Below are positions 44,325 to 54,648 of a stretch of 64,000 nucleotides of DNA, one piece after another; position 1 is the stretch's first letter, and each line of letters starts with the position of its first letter. The notes under the pieces were generated by a model, which saw nothing but the letters and a program-made list of their open reading frames with translations, had not been told where the DNA came from and did no database searches. The position numbers were made by a program, and so were the translations under genes. This DNA is from Bordetella genomosp. 1. GTDB lineage: Bacteria; Pseudomonadota; Gammaproteobacteria; Burkholderiales; Burkholderiaceae_B. The stretch lies in NCBI RefSeq assembly GCF_002261335.1, contig NZ_NEVL01000001.1, positions 1,045,096-1,109,095 on the forward strand, in the 5' to 3' direction.

Positions 44325-47300
44325 GGTCTTTGAGCAGGCGGTTGTATTCGGCCAGCTGGAACTCGCTGGCGAGCAGATGCAGGTGGCGCGTCAGGCGCGC
44401 GGCGTGGGGCTGGCGCTGGCCGATCTCGTCGAGCCGCGCCAGGATGCCCTTGATGTAGCCCATCGCGCCCAGTTCCAGCAGCGATTCGGCGTCCTCGCGT
44501 TCGAGTGCCACGCCGTGAAGCTCGCCCTCCTGCGGGACCTCGGCGGGCGGGGCGGCCGCGCTGAGCCAGCGCAGCCGCAGATGCGTGCCGATGCGCGCCA
44601 GCAGGTCGTCCATGATGACGGGCTTGGCGATGAAGTCGGTGTGGCCGCTGTCGGCGTTGTCCTTCGGGTCCATGCCGTGCACGTTGGCCGACAGCATCAC
44701 GATCGGCACCGCCACGCCCTGCGCGCGCAGCGCGCGGCACACGTCCCAGCCCGCCATGCCCGGCATCGACACGTCCATCAGGATCAGCGCGGGCCGCAGC
44801 GTGTGCACCACGGCCAGGCAGGCCTGGCCGCCGTTGGCCTCGTGCACCTCGAAACCCAGCGGCGTCAGCATGTCGCGCACCAGCCGACGCTGCGAGGGCT
44901 GGTCGTCGACCGTCAGGATGCGCAGCCGCTCGCCCTCGTAACCGATCACCGGGCCGACCGGACGGATGTCGCCGCGCGGCGACCGCATCTCCGGCAGGAA
45001 GAGCTTGAGCGCGAACACGCTGCCGCGCCCGACCTCGCTGCGCACCGTGATCTCGCCGCCCATGATGTTGGTCAGCATGCGGCAGATCGTCAGGCCCAGG
45101 CCGGTGCCGGTGTCGGCCTGCTCGGCCGCGGCCCAGCTGCGCTCGAACGGCAGGAAGATGCGTTCCATGTCCGCGGCGGGGATGCCCATGCCGCTGTCGC
45201 TCACCTCGAACAGCACCATGTCGGCCGCGTGCTTGACGCGCAGCGCCACCTCGCCCTGCTGCGTGAACTTGACCGCGTTGCTCAGCAGGTTGATCAGGAT
45301 CTGGCGCAGGCGCTTCTCGTCGATGTGCACGATCTTGGGCAGGTCGGCCGCGCGCTCGTAGCGGAAGTCCAGCCCATTGAGCGCGGTCTGCGGCCGGAAC
45401 ATCTGCACAATCTGTTCGAGGAACTCGGGCAGCCGCAGTTCGGTGTTCTCCAGCCGCAGCTTGCCGGCCTCGATGCGGGCGATGTCGAGCAGCCCGTCGA
45501 TCAGGCCGACCAGGTGCTTGCCGCTGCGATGGATCACGTCGATGGCCTCGCGCCGCGCGGGCGGCAGCGCCGGGTCGCGCTGCAGGATCTGCGCGTAGCC
45601 CAGGATGCTGTTGAGCGGGGCCCGCAGCTCGTGGCTCATGCCGCTCATGAACCGGCTCTTGGCGAGGTTGGCGCTCTCCGCCGCCTCCTTGGCCTTCTGC
45701 AGCTGGGCATCGGTCTGGCGGTGCGCCTGGATCTCGCGCAGCAGCAGCGTGGTCTGGCGGTCCGACTCCTCCTGCGCCACGCGCCGGCTCTCCTGCGTCA
45801 GCACCAGCCACCAGGCGGCCACGCCGGCGATCAGCAGCAGCGCGGCGTACAGCTTGGCGAAGGTGGCGCGCAGGCCGGCGAGCTCCAGCCCGGCCTGCCG
45901 GTAGCTCACCGCCTCCTGGAAGTAGATCAGCCCGAGGATCGCCGCCAGCAACAGGCCGATGCTGGTGACGATGAGCAGGTAGTGCACCAGCCGCGTGTGC
46001 AGCACCCGGCTCATGCGCGCCGGCAGGATGCGCTGCAGGGCCGCGCCGAGCTGGTCCTGCACGCGCGAATGCGGCTTGCAGCGGTCCTGGCAGCGGGCGT
46101 CGAGCGTGCAGCACAGCGAGCAGATCGCGCCGTTGTAGGCCGGGCAGTGCGCCATGTCGGGCTGCTCGAAGCGGTTGGCGCAGATCACGCAGCGCTGTTC
46201 GTGTCCGCCCGCCGCGGGCTCGGGCTGGCGCGCCAGGTTGTAGCGGCCGCCCGTGGCCCAGGCGATCACCGGCGCGCTCACGAACGCCGCGATCAGCGCC
46301 ACGAAGGGCGAGAGCGCCTGCGCCAGCGCGCCGGCCGTGCCGGGAAAGGCCCCCGCGTAGGCCAGCAGGGCCAGCACGATCGCGATCAGCATGCTGCCCA
46401 CGCCCACCGGGTTGATGTCGTACAGATAGGCGCGGCGGAACTCGATGCGCGAGGGCGACAGGCCGAGCGGCTTGTTGACCACCAGATCGGCGACCAGCGC
46501 GCCGATCCAGGCCAGCGCCACGTGCGAGAACAGCGCCAGCACGTGCTCGAGCGCGCCGAACACGCCCATTTCCATCAGCACCACCGCGATCAGCACGTTG
46601 AACACCAGCCACACCACCCGCCCCGGATGGCTGTGCGTGACGCGCGCGAAGAAGTTGGACCAGGCCAGCGAGCCGGCATAGGCATTGGTCACGTTGATCT
46701 TGATCTGCGACACCACCACGAACAGCGTCACCAGCGCCAGCGCCAGCCCGGCGTGGTCGACCACGTAGCCGTAGGCGATCAGGTACATGTGGTTCGGATC
46801 GCCGGCCTTCTCCACGCTCACGCCATGCCCGAGCGCGAGGTAGGCGAGGAAGGCGCCGCCCAGGATCTTGGCCGCGCCGGGCAGGATCCAGCCCGGGCCG
46901 GCGCACAGCAGCGCGGCCCACCAGCGCTTGCGGTTGGCGCGGGTGGGCGGCGGCAGGAAGCGCAGGTAGTCGACCTGCTCGCCGATCTGGGTCACCAGCG
47001 AGGCGGCCACCGCCACGGCCGCGCCGAACATCAGCAGGTTGAAGTGGCCGCCGCGCTCGTCGTAGCCATCGAACTGCAGGAAGGCGGCCACCGAACCCGG
47101 ATCCTTCCAGAGGATGAAGCCATAGGGCAGCAGCAGCAGCGCCAGCCACAGCGGCTGGGTCCAGGCCTGCAGCCGGTTGATGAAGGTGATGCCGTACATC
47201 ACCAGCGGGATCACCACCAGCGCGCACACCAGATAGCCGATCGACAGGGGCAGGCCGGTGGCGAGCTCGAGCGCGAGCGCCATGATGGCCGCCTCGAGCG

Positions 47301-47697
47301 CGAAGAAGATGAAGGTGAACGACGCGTAGATCAACGAGGTGATGGTGGAGCCGATGTAGCCGAAGCCGGCGCCGCGCGTGAGCAGGTCCATGTCCAGGCC
47401 GTCGCGGGCGGCGTAGTAGGCGATCGGCAGGCCGGTCAGGAACACCACCAGCGCCACCGCCACGATGGCCCAGAACGCGTTGGCGAAGCCGTAGTTGAGC
47501 GCCAGCGCGCCGCCGATGGCCTCGAGCGCCAGGAACGACACCGCGCCCACGGCGGTGTTGGCGACGCGGAACTCCGACCACTTGCGAAACGACACCGGGG
47601 TGAAACGCAGGGCGTAGTCCTCGAGCGTTTCGTTGGCGACCCAGGTGTTGTAGTCGCGGCGGATCTTGACGATGCGTTGCGGTGCGCTGGCGGACAA
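44290..47697 (-). CDS. NCS1 transporter-fused hybrid histidine kinase
   Basis: 1135 residues from TTG 47697, which has GGAG at ideal spacing; the in-frame ATGs at 47763 and 47838 have none and would place the start over regulatory repeats. Residues about 40-485 resemble the NCS1 cytosine/purine permease family with some twelve membrane helices. A cysteine-rich motif with eight Cys (about 503-540: CVIC ... CSLCC ... C ... C) follows, then two helices, a HisKA domain (MSHELRAPLNS, His689), HATPase and a receiver domain (Asp975 in LILMDVSMPGM) with a C-terminal helical extension. The transporter-like part is probably the sensor. It lies divergent to the urtA-like gene and overlaps the response regulator. 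Confidence 0.88.
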   Translation of the reverse strand: MSASAPQRIVKIRRDYNTWVANETLEDYALRFTPVSFRKWSEFRVANTAVGAVSFLALEAIGGALALNYGFANAFWAIVAVALVVFLTGLPIAYYAARDGLDMDLLTRGAGFGYIGSTITSLIYASFTFIFFALEAAIMALALELATGLPLSIGYLVCALVVIPLVMYGITFINRLQAWTQPLWLALLLLPYGFILWKDPGSVAAFLQFDGYDERGGHFNLLMFGAAVAVAASLVTQIGEQVDYLRFLPPPTRANRKRWWAALLCAGPGWILPGAAKILGGAFLAYLALGHGVSVEKAGDPNHMYLIAYGYVVDHAGLALALVTLFVVVSQIKINVTNAYAGSLAWSNFFARVTHSHPGRVVWLVFNVLIAVVLMEMGVFGALEHVLALFSHVALAWIGALVADLVVNKPLGLSPSRIEFRRAYLYDINPVGVGSMLIAIVLALLAYAGAFPGTAGALAQALSPFVALIAAFVSAPVIAWATGGRYNLARQPEPAAGGHEQRCVICANRFEQPDMAHCPAYNGAICSLCCTLDARCQDRCKPHSRVQDQLGAALQRILPARMSRVLHTRLVHYLLIVTSIGLLLAAILGLIYFQEAVSYRQAGLELAGLRATFAKLYAALLLIAGVAAWWLVLTQESRRVAQEESDRQTTLLLREIQAHRQTDAQLQKAKEAAESANLAKSRFMSGMSHELRAPLNSILGYAQILQRDPALPPARREAIDVIHRSGKHLVGLIDGLLDIARIEAGKLRLENTELRLPEFLEQIVQMFRPQTALNGLDFRYERAADLPKIVHIDEKRLRQILINLLSNAVKFTQQGEVALRVKHAADMVLFEVSDSGMGIPAADMERIFLPFERSWAAAEQADTGTGLGLTICRMLTNIMGGEITVRSEVGRGSVFALKLFLPEMRSPRGDIRPVGPVIGYEGERLRILTVDDQPSQRRLVRDMLTPLGFEVHEANGGQACLAVVHTLRPALILMDVSMPGMAGWDVCRALRAQGVAVPIVMLSANVHGMDPKDNADSGHTDFIAKPVIMDDLLARIGTHLRLRWLSAAAPPAEVPQEGELHGVALEREDAESLLELGAMGYIKGILARLDEIGQRQPHAARLTRHLHLLASEFQLAEYNRLLKDHVQRHHHALPR

Positions 47698-47757
47698 GAG
47701 AGGACTCCGGCGGGCTCTGACGGGGCGGCGCCGCGCCGGGCGCCGGCCGGCGGGATG

Positions 47758-47822
47758 CGTCATTCGACGTACGGCTCTTTGTAGCGCCCCGGGCGGGCCG
47801 TGCCTGTACGTCAATCGACGTA
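47758..47822. promoter_or_regulatory. two response-regulator boxes between kinase and urtA-like genes
   Basis: CGTCATTCGACGTA (47758-47771) and CGTCAATCGACGTA (47809-47822) differ at one base. The second extends to a perfect TACGTC-AATC-GACGTA palindrome. They lie 51 nt apart, and the second ends two bases before a -35-like hexamer of the urtA promoter, as expected for an activator site. Confidence 0.65.
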
Positions 47823-47824
47823 TG

Positions 47825-47851
47825 TTGCAGTGCGGCATGCGCTCCTAGTAT
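47825..47851 (+). promoter_or_regulatory. candidate urtA promoter
   Basis: TTGCAG, a 15-nt spacer and TAGTAT; the weak spacing fits an activator-dependent promoter. The leader would be about 70 nt. Confidence 0.45.
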
Positions 47852-47928
47852 GCCCCCAAGCTCCGGGCCGCGGTCACCGCCGCACATGCTCGGTTTCCCT
47901 GGTCGTGATCCATTCTCAGGAGTCACCG

Positions 47929-49200
47929 ATGTCTGGCAAATCCCCCTTCGACCGAGCCGGCGACGGCCCCGCCTCCCTCGCGCGCCGCCGCGTCGCCATG
48001 ACGCTCGCCGGCCTGCCGCTCTTGGGCGTGCCGATGCTGTCGCGCGCCGCCGCGCCCGCCACCTCGGCCATCAACACCACCGGCCTGGCCATCACCGACA
48101 CCGAAGTCACCGTGGGTCAGCTGCACTCCGCGACCGGCACCATGGCCATCAGCGAGACCGGCTCGATCCAGTCGGAGCGCCTGGCCATCGAGCAGATCAA
48201 CGCGATGGGCGGCATCCTGGGCCGCAAGATCAAGATCGTGCAGGAAGACGGCGCCTCCGACTGGCCGACCTTCGCCGAGAAGGCGCGCAAGCTGCTGGTG
48301 AGCGACAAGGTCGCCACCGTGTTCGGCTGCTGGACCTCGGCTTCGCGCAAGGCGGTGCTGCCGGTGTTCGAGAAGGAAAACGGCCTGCTCTACTACCCGA
48401 CCTTCTACGAGGGCCTGGAGCAATCCAAGAACGTGTTCTACACCGGCCAGGAGGCGACCCAGCAGATCCTGTCCAGCCTGGACTGGCTGGCCAAGGAGAA
48501 GAAGGCCAAGTCGTTCTACCTGATCGGCTCCGACTACATCTGGCCGCGCACTTCCAACAAGATCGCGCGCAAGCACATCGAGAACGTGCTCAAGGGCGAG
48601 GTGGTGGGCGAGGAGTACTACCCGCTGGGCCACACCCAGTTCGGTTCGCTCATCAACAAGATCAAGCTGCGCAAGCCCGACGTGGTGTTCGCGGTGGTGG
48701 TCGGCGGCAGCAACGTCTCGTTCTACAAGCAGCTCAAGGCCGCCGGCGTGACCGCCGACAAGCAGAAGCTGCTGACGATCTCGGTCACCGAAGACGAGCT
48801 GCTGGGCATCGGCGGCGAGAACGCCGAAGGCTTCTGGTCGTGCATGAAGTACTTCCAGAGCCTGGACAACCCCAACAACAAGAAATTCGTCGAGGCCTTC
48901 AAGGCCAAGTACGGCGCCAACGCCGTGATCGGCGACGTGACCCAGGCCGCCTATCTCGGCCCGTGGCTGTGGAAGATGGCGGTCGAGAAGGCCGGCAGCT
49001 TCGACGTGGACAAGGTGGTGGCGGCCTCCGCCGACCTCGAGTTCAAGGAGGCGCCCGAGGGCTACGTCAAGATCGATCCGAACCATCACCTCTGGAGCCG
49101 CACGCGCATCGGCCAGATCAAGAAGGACGGTCAGTTCGACGTGATCTTCGAGACGCCCGACCTGATCCGCCCGGATCCGTTCCCCAAGGGCTACCAGTAA
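47929..49200 (+). CDS. urtA: urea/short-amide ABC transporter substrate-binding protein
   Basis: 423 residues of the UrtA/FmdD/AmiC-type branch of Leu/Ile/Val-binding proteins. The N-terminus LARRRVAMTLAGLPLLGVP looks like a twin-arginine signal. Family segments: VTVGQLHSATGTMAISE, FGCWTSASRKAVLP and YYPTFYEGLEQSKNVFY in parts. CAGGAG precedes the ATG. The downstream formamidase suggests formamide or short amides as ligand rather than urea, so the symbol is by family only. A strong hairpin follows the stop. Confidence 0.9.
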   Translation: MSGKSPFDRAGDGPASLARRRVAMTLAGLPLLGVPMLSRAAAPATSAINTTGLAITDTEVTVGQLHSATGTMAISETGSIQSERLAIEQINAMGGILGRKIKIVQEDGASDWPTFAEKARKLLVSDKVATVFGCWTSASRKAVLPVFEKENGLLYYPTFYEGLEQSKNVFYTGQEATQQILSSLDWLAKEKKAKSFYLIGSDYIWPRTSNKIARKHIENVLKGEVVGEEYYPLGHTQFGSLINKIKLRKPDVVFAVVVGGSNVSFYKQLKAAGVTADKQKLLTISVTEDELLGIGGENAEGFWSCMKYFQSLDNPNNKKFVEAFKAKYGANAVIGDVTQAAYLGPWLWKMAVEKAGSFDVDKVVAASADLEFKEAPEGYVKIDPNHHLWSRTRIGQIKKDGQFDVIFETPDLIRPDPFPKGYQ

Positions 49201-49219
49201 GGCGCGGCGCCTGTGGGTC

Positions 49220-49245
49220 CCGTGCGCGCCGGCCGGCGCGCACGG
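49220..49245 (+). promoter_or_regulatory. intercistronic urtA-urtB hairpin
   Basis: CCGTGCGCGCC and GGCGCGCACGG (11 bp, loop GGCC). It is followed by TCTGTTTC, so it is either an mRNA stabiliser or a partial terminator keeping the binding protein in excess. Confidence 0.6.
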
Positions 49246-49269
49246 TCTGTTTCATGCCGGGAGTGCGAT

Positions 49270-50187
49270 ATGGAATCCTTCTCCGACCTCGGGGCCATCC
49301 TGCTGATGCAGGGGTTCAACGGCCTGTCGGTGTTCAGCGTGCTGTTGCTGATGGCCCTGGGCCTGGCCATCATCTTCGGCCAGATGGGCGTCATCAACAT
49401 GGCGCACGGCGAGTTTCTCGCGGTGGGCGCCTATTGCACCTACCTGCTGTCCGACCTGGTCCAGCAATACGCGCCCGGCCTGATGCCGGTGTACTTCTTC
49501 GCCGCGATCGCGCTGGCCTTCGCCGTGACCTTCGCGCTGGGCTGGCTGGTGGAGTGGGCCATGATCCGCCATCTCTACCGGCGCCCGCTCGACACCCTGC
49601 TGGCGACCTGGGGCCTGTCGCTGATCCTGCAGCAGTCGCTGCGCTCGATCTTCGGCCCGCGCGAGGTCAGCCCCACGCTGCCCGAGTGGCTGATGGGCTC
49701 GTGGCAGCCGCTCGACGGCGTGGACATCCCGCTCAACGGCCTGTTCGTGATGTCGATCACGCTGTTGCTGACCGCGGGCCTGCTGCTCGCGATGTTCCGT
49801 TCGACCTGGGGTTTGCACGTGCGCGCCACCGTGCAGAACCGCGCCATGAGCGGCGCGGTGGGCATCGACACCAAGCGGGTCGACCGCGTGACCTTCGCGC
49901 TGGGCTGCGGCATCGCCGGCATCGCCGGCGCGGCCTTCACCACCATCGGCTCCACCGGCCCCACCAGCGGCTCGCTCTACATCGTCGACACCTTCCTGAC
50001 CGTGGTGTTCGGCGGCGCGGCCAGCCTGTTCGGCACCATCGCCTCGGCCTTCGCGATCGCCCAGACCCAGTCGATCTCGGAGTTCTTCATGACCGGCTCC
50101 ATGGCCAAGGTGCTCACGCTCTCGGCGGTGGTCATCATCCTGATGCTGCGCCCGCAGGGCCTGTTCAGCGTTAAGGTCCGCAAGTGA
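49270..50187 (+). CDS. urtB: urea/short-amide ABC transporter permease, UrtB-type
   Basis: 305 residues, LivH/UrtB-like, with about eight membrane helices. ALGLAIIFGQMGVINMAHGEFLAVGAY (in parts) is the branched-chain-type permease signature. ATG 49270 follows GGGAG; longer in-frame starts fall in the hairpin region. It pairs with the next permease. Confidence 0.92.
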   Translation: MESFSDLGAILLMQGFNGLSVFSVLLLMALGLAIIFGQMGVINMAHGEFLAVGAYCTYLLSDLVQQYAPGLMPVYFFAAIALAFAVTFALGWLVEWAMIRHLYRRPLDTLLATWGLSLILQQSLRSIFGPREVSPTLPEWLMGSWQPLDGVDIPLNGLFVMSITLLLTAGLLLAMFRSTWGLHVRATVQNRAMSGAVGIDTKRVDRVTFALGCGIAGIAGAAFTTIGSTGPTSGSLYIVDTFLTVVFGGAASLFGTIASAFAIAQTQSISEFFMTGSMAKVLTLSAVVIILMLRPQGLFSVKVRK

Positions 50188-50203
50188 ACCGGAGGACACG
50201 CAC

Positions 50204-51321
50204 ATGAAAAGCCTCTATCGCAACGTGCTGGGCGGACGCCACGGCATGATCGGCCTGGCGCTGCTGGCCGGCCTGATCTTCGTGGTGTTCCCGCTGGTGC
50301 TCGACGTGTTCCGCCTCAACCTGGTCGGCAAGTACCTCACCTACGCTTTCGTCGCGCTGGGCCTGGTGCTGTGCTGGGGCTACGGCGGCATCCTGAGCCT
50401 GGGCCAGGGGGTGTTCTTCGGCCTGGGCGGCTATTGCATGGCCATGTTTCTCAAGCTGGAGGCCTCCACGCCCGAGGCCACCAGGATCCAGTCCACGCCC
50501 GGCATCCCCGACTTCATGGACTGGAACCAGCTCACCGAGCTGCCGTGGTTCTGGGTGCCGTTCAAGAGCTTCTGGTTCACGCTGATGGCGGTGCCGCTGG
50601 TGCCCTGCCTGCTGGCGCTGGTGCTCGGCCTGGCGATGTTCAAGCGCCGCGTCGGCGACACCTACTTCGCGATCGTGACGCAGGCCGTGGCGCTGATCCT
50701 GTCGGTGCTCATCATCGGCCAGCAGGGCTGGACCGGCGGCGTCAACGGCATCACCGACCTCAAGACGCTGCTGGGCTGGGACATCCGCACCGATGCGGCC
50801 CGCATGACGCTGTACTTCGTCAACGGCGCGCTGCTGTTCGGCTGCATCCTGCTGGCGCGCTACCTGCTCGCCTCCAAGCTGGGCAAGCTGCTGATGGCGA
50901 TGCGCGACAAGGAGGAGCGGGTCCGCTTCTCGGGCTACGACGTGGCGAGCTTCAAGGTATTCGTGTTTTGCGTGGCGGCGATGTTCTCGGCCATCGGCGG
51001 CGCCATGTTCACGCTGCAGGTCGGCTTCATGTCGCCGTCGTTCGTGGGCATCGTGCCCTCGATCGAGATGGTGATCTTCGCCGCGGTGGGCGGGCGGCTC
51101 TCGCTGTTGGGCGCCGTATACGGTACGCTGCTGGTGAACTTCGGCAAGAGCTACTTCTCGGAGAGCTTCCCCCAGCTCTGGCTCTTCCTGATGGGCGGTC
51201 TGTTCATTGCGGTGGTGATGGCGTTTCCCAACGGCCTGGCCGGCTTGTATGGCCAGTACATCAAGCCCCGGCTGGCGCGCAGGCGCAAGCCCGAGGCGGG
51301 CGGCGGTGTGACGGAGGCAGC

Positions 51322-51325
<4 letters not shown>
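50204..51325 (+). CDS. urtC: urea/short-amide ABC transporter permease, UrtC-type
   Basis: 373 residues, LivM/UrtC-like, about ten membrane helices. Signature segments CWGYGGILSLGQGVFFGLGGY and EERVRFSGYDVASFKVFVF (in parts). CCGGAGG precedes the ATG. The stop overlaps the urtD start (ATGA). Confidence 0.92.
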
Positions 51326-52065
<740 letters not shown>

Positions 52066-52082
52066 GCCGACTCGGAGGCAAT

Positions 52083-52775
52083 ATGTTCAACGTATCGGGC
52101 CTGATGTCGGGCTATGGCCAGAGCCGGGTCATCCACGGCGTGGACCTCGTGGTGCCGCAGGGCGAGATCGTGGCCGTCATGGGCCGCAACGGCATGGGCA
52201 AGACCACGCTGTTCAAGACCATGATGGGGCTGTTGCCCACGATGCAGGGGTCGATCCGCATCGACGACACCGAACTGGGCCGGCTCGAAAGCCACCAGCG
52301 CGTGCGCCACGGCGTGGCCTACGTGCCGCAAGGCCGCATGATCTTCCCCACGCTCACGGTCGAGGAAAACATCCGCACCGGCCTGCGCGGCCGCGCCCTG
52401 CGCGATCCGATTCCCGACGACATCTATGCGCTGTTTCCGGTGCTGCACGACATGCGCGCGCGCCGCGGCGGCGACCTGTCCGGAGGCCAGCAACAGCAGC
52501 TCGCCATCGCCCGCGCGCTGGTGACCGAGCCCAAGGTGCTGCTGCTCGACGAGCCGACCGAGGGCATCCAGCCTTCCATCATCAAGGACATCGCGCGCAG
52601 CCTGCTCGAGATCCGCCAGCTCAAGAACCTGGCGATCCTGGTGTCGGAGCAGGTACTCAGTTTCACCATGCAGATCGCCGACCGCCTGATCGTGATCGAC
52701 AAGGGCCGCTTCGTACACGAAGACCTGCGCGAGAACGTCGACGAGCGTTCGATCAGCAAGTACCTGTCGGTCTGA
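52083..52775 (+). CDS. urtE: urea/short-amide ABC transporter ATPase, UrtE-type
   Basis: 230 residues, LivF-like. Walker A GRNGMGKTT, YVPQGRMIFPTLTVEENI, signature LSGGQQQQLAIAR and Walker B LLLDEPTEGIQPSI. The YVPQGR.IFP and EGIQPSI forms are typical of UrtE. CGGAGG precedes the ATG. It is followed by fmdA after 32 nt. Confidence 0.93.
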   Translation: MFNVSGLMSGYGQSRVIHGVDLVVPQGEIVAVMGRNGMGKTTLFKTMMGLLPTMQGSIRIDDTELGRLESHQRVRHGVAYVPQGRMIFPTLTVEENIRTGLRGRALRDPIPDDIYALFPVLHDMRARRGGDLSGGQQQQLAIARALVTEPKVLLLDEPTEGIQPSIIKDIARSLLEIRQLKNLAILVSEQVLSFTMQIADRLIVIDKGRFVHEDLRENVDERSISKYLSV

Positions 52776-52807
52776 ACCGACGCCGTTCATCCCCAAAGGA
52801 GCATGTC

Positions 52808-54037
52808 ATGCCTGATACCTTGATCAAGGTCGACCTGGCGCAATCGCCGTACGAAAACGAGATGGTGCACAACCGCTGGCACCCCGACATCCCGCTGGCG
52901 GTGTGGGTCAAGCCGGGCGACGATTTCGTGCTGGAAACCTACGACTGGACCGGCGGCGCCATCAAGAACGACGACGACGCCTCCGACGTGCGCGACGTGG
53001 ACCTCTCCACCGTGCACTTCCTGTCGGGTCCGGTCGGCGTGGAAGGCGCCGAGCCCGGCGACCTGCTGGTGGTCGACCTGCTCGACATCGGCGCCAAGCC
53101 CGAGAGCCTGTGGGGCTTCAACGGTTTCTTCAGCAAGAAGAACGGCGGCGGCTTCCTCACCGATCACTTCCCGCTGGCGCAGAAGTCGATCTGGGACTTC
53201 GAGGGCATGTTCACGCGTTCGCGCCACATTCCCGGCGTCAACTACGCCGGCCTGATCCATCCGGGGCTGATCGGCTGCCTGCCCGACCAGGCCATGCTCG
53301 ACACCTGGAACCAGCGCGAGCAGGCCCTGATCGACACCGAGCCCGACCGCGTGCCGCCGCTGGCCAACCCGCCGGCGCCCAAGACCGCCCACATGGGCAA
53401 GCTCAAGGGCGAGGCGCGCGACCGCGCCGCCGCGCAGGGCGCGCGCACCGTGCCGCCGCGCGAGCATGGCGGCAACTGCGACATCAAGGACCTCTCGCGC
53501 GGTTCGCGGGTGTTCTTCCCGGTGTACGTCAAGGGCGGCGGCCTGTCGGTGGGCGACCTGCACTTCTCGCAGGGCGATGGCGAGATCACCTTCTGCGGCG
53601 CCATCGAGATGGCGGGCTGGGTCCACATGCGCGTCTCGCTGATCAAGGGCGGCATGGACAAGTACGGCATCCGCAACCCGATCTTCAAGCCCAGCCCGAT
53701 CGTGCCCAACTACAAGGACTACCTCATCTTCGAGGGCATCTCGGTCGACGAGGGCGGCAAGCAGCATTATCTCGACGTGCACATCGCCTATCGCCAGGCC
53801 TGCCTGAACGCCATCGAATACCTGAAGAAGTTCGGCTATTCGGGCGCCCAGGCCTATTCGATCCTGGGCACGGCGCCGGTGCAGGGCCACATCAGCGGGG
53901 TGGTCGACATCCCCAACGCCTGCGCCACCCTGTGGCTGCCGACCGAGATCTTCGAGTTCGACATCCAGCCGTCGGCCTCGGGGCCGGTCAAGCACATCAA
54001 GGGCGGCATCGACATGCCGATCGCGCAGGATCTCTGA
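52808..54037 (+). CDS. fmdA: formamidase
   Basis: 409 residues of the FmdA/AmdA acetamidase-formamidase family, typical length. It hydrolyses formamide to formate and ammonia, and some relatives act on acetamide. Features: VHNRWHPDIP, GVEGAEPGDLLVVDLLDIG, PGLIGCLPDQAML and REHGGNCDIKDLSRGSRVFFP (in parts). AAAGGAG precedes the ATG. It comes directly after the ABC importer, as in the fmd system of methylotrophs. Confidence 0.95.
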   Translation: MPDTLIKVDLAQSPYENEMVHNRWHPDIPLAVWVKPGDDFVLETYDWTGGAIKNDDDASDVRDVDLSTVHFLSGPVGVEGAEPGDLLVVDLLDIGAKPESLWGFNGFFSKKNGGGFLTDHFPLAQKSIWDFEGMFTRSRHIPGVNYAGLIHPGLIGCLPDQAMLDTWNQREQALIDTEPDRVPPLANPPAPKTAHMGKLKGEARDRAAAQGARTVPPREHGGNCDIKDLSRGSRVFFPVYVKGGGLSVGDLHFSQGDGEITFCGAIEMAGWVHMRVSLIKGGMDKYGIRNPIFKPSPIVPNYKDYLIFEGISVDEGGKQHYLDVHIAYRQACLNAIEYLKKFGYSGAQAYSILGTAPVQGHISGVVDIPNACATLWLPTEIFEFDIQPSASGPVKHIKGGIDMPIAQDL

Positions 54038-54047
54038 GGAGCGCGCC

Positions 54048-54380
54048 ATGCCACTCTACGATTACCGTTGCGAGACCTGCGGCGAGTTCGCCCTGCTGCG
54101 CCCGCTGGCGCAGTGGCGCGACCCCGCCGCCTGCCCCGATTGCGGGGCGGCCTGCGAGCGCTACGTCAGCGGCGCGCCGGCGCTGTCGGCGCTGTCGTCC
54201 GCGGTCAACCGGGCCCATGCGCTGAACGAGCGCAGCGCCGCCGAGCCGCGCAGCTCGCGCGCCGGCCACGGCATGAACTGCGGCTGCTGCAAGGGCGGCA
54301 AGCTGCCGTCCAAGACGCGCCACACGCCCGACGGCGGCAAGACCTTCGCCGGCGCGCGGCCCTGGATGATCAGCCACTGA
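54048..54380 (+). CDS. fmdB: FmdB-family zinc-ribbon protein
   Basis: 110 residues. The N-terminal zinc ribbon has CETCGE and CPDCG; a second cysteine cluster CGCC lies near the C-terminus. FmdB proteins accompany formamidase and were proposed to regulate it. It starts 10 nt after fmdA and closes the operon. Confidence 0.9.
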   Translation: MPLYDYRCETCGEFALLRPLAQWRDPAACPDCGAACERYVSGAPALSALSSAVNRAHALNERSAAEPRSSRAGHGMNCGCCKGGKLPSKTRHTPDGGKTFAGARPWMISH

Positions 54381-54403
54381 CGCGCTGAGCGGCCAGGCCC
54401 GGG

Positions 54404-54436
54404 AGGGCGGTTCCGGCGACGGGACCGCCCTTTCTC
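54404..54436 (+). terminator. intrinsic terminator of the amide operon
   Basis: AGGGCGGT and ACCGCCCT, extended inward by TCC/GGG, form about 11 bp; TTTCTC follows. The rest of 54437-54648 shows no gene. Confidence 0.75.
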
Positions 54437-54648
54437 ATTGGCGCGGCGGGGAGTGCCGCGATCGGGCCACGGCTGTCACCACCGGACACGCGCGGGCCCC
54501 TGCCCGAAGCGGGCCGACAGGTCTATGATGGTGCGGTCACGCAGACACGGACGTGACCGCCCGCGGGAGAGGAGGGGGCGCATACCAACAGCGGCGGTCG
54601 CCGGCCGGTCCGGCGCCCAGCCCGATAACACGCGAGACACGCCTGCTT

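Noticed and set aside
44245..47784. A 1179-codon open frame on the + strand
   Set aside because: It is the antisense of the hybrid kinase, rich in His/Gln/Arg as expected for a shadow of a GC-rich gene; the minus-strand protein has recognisable domains.
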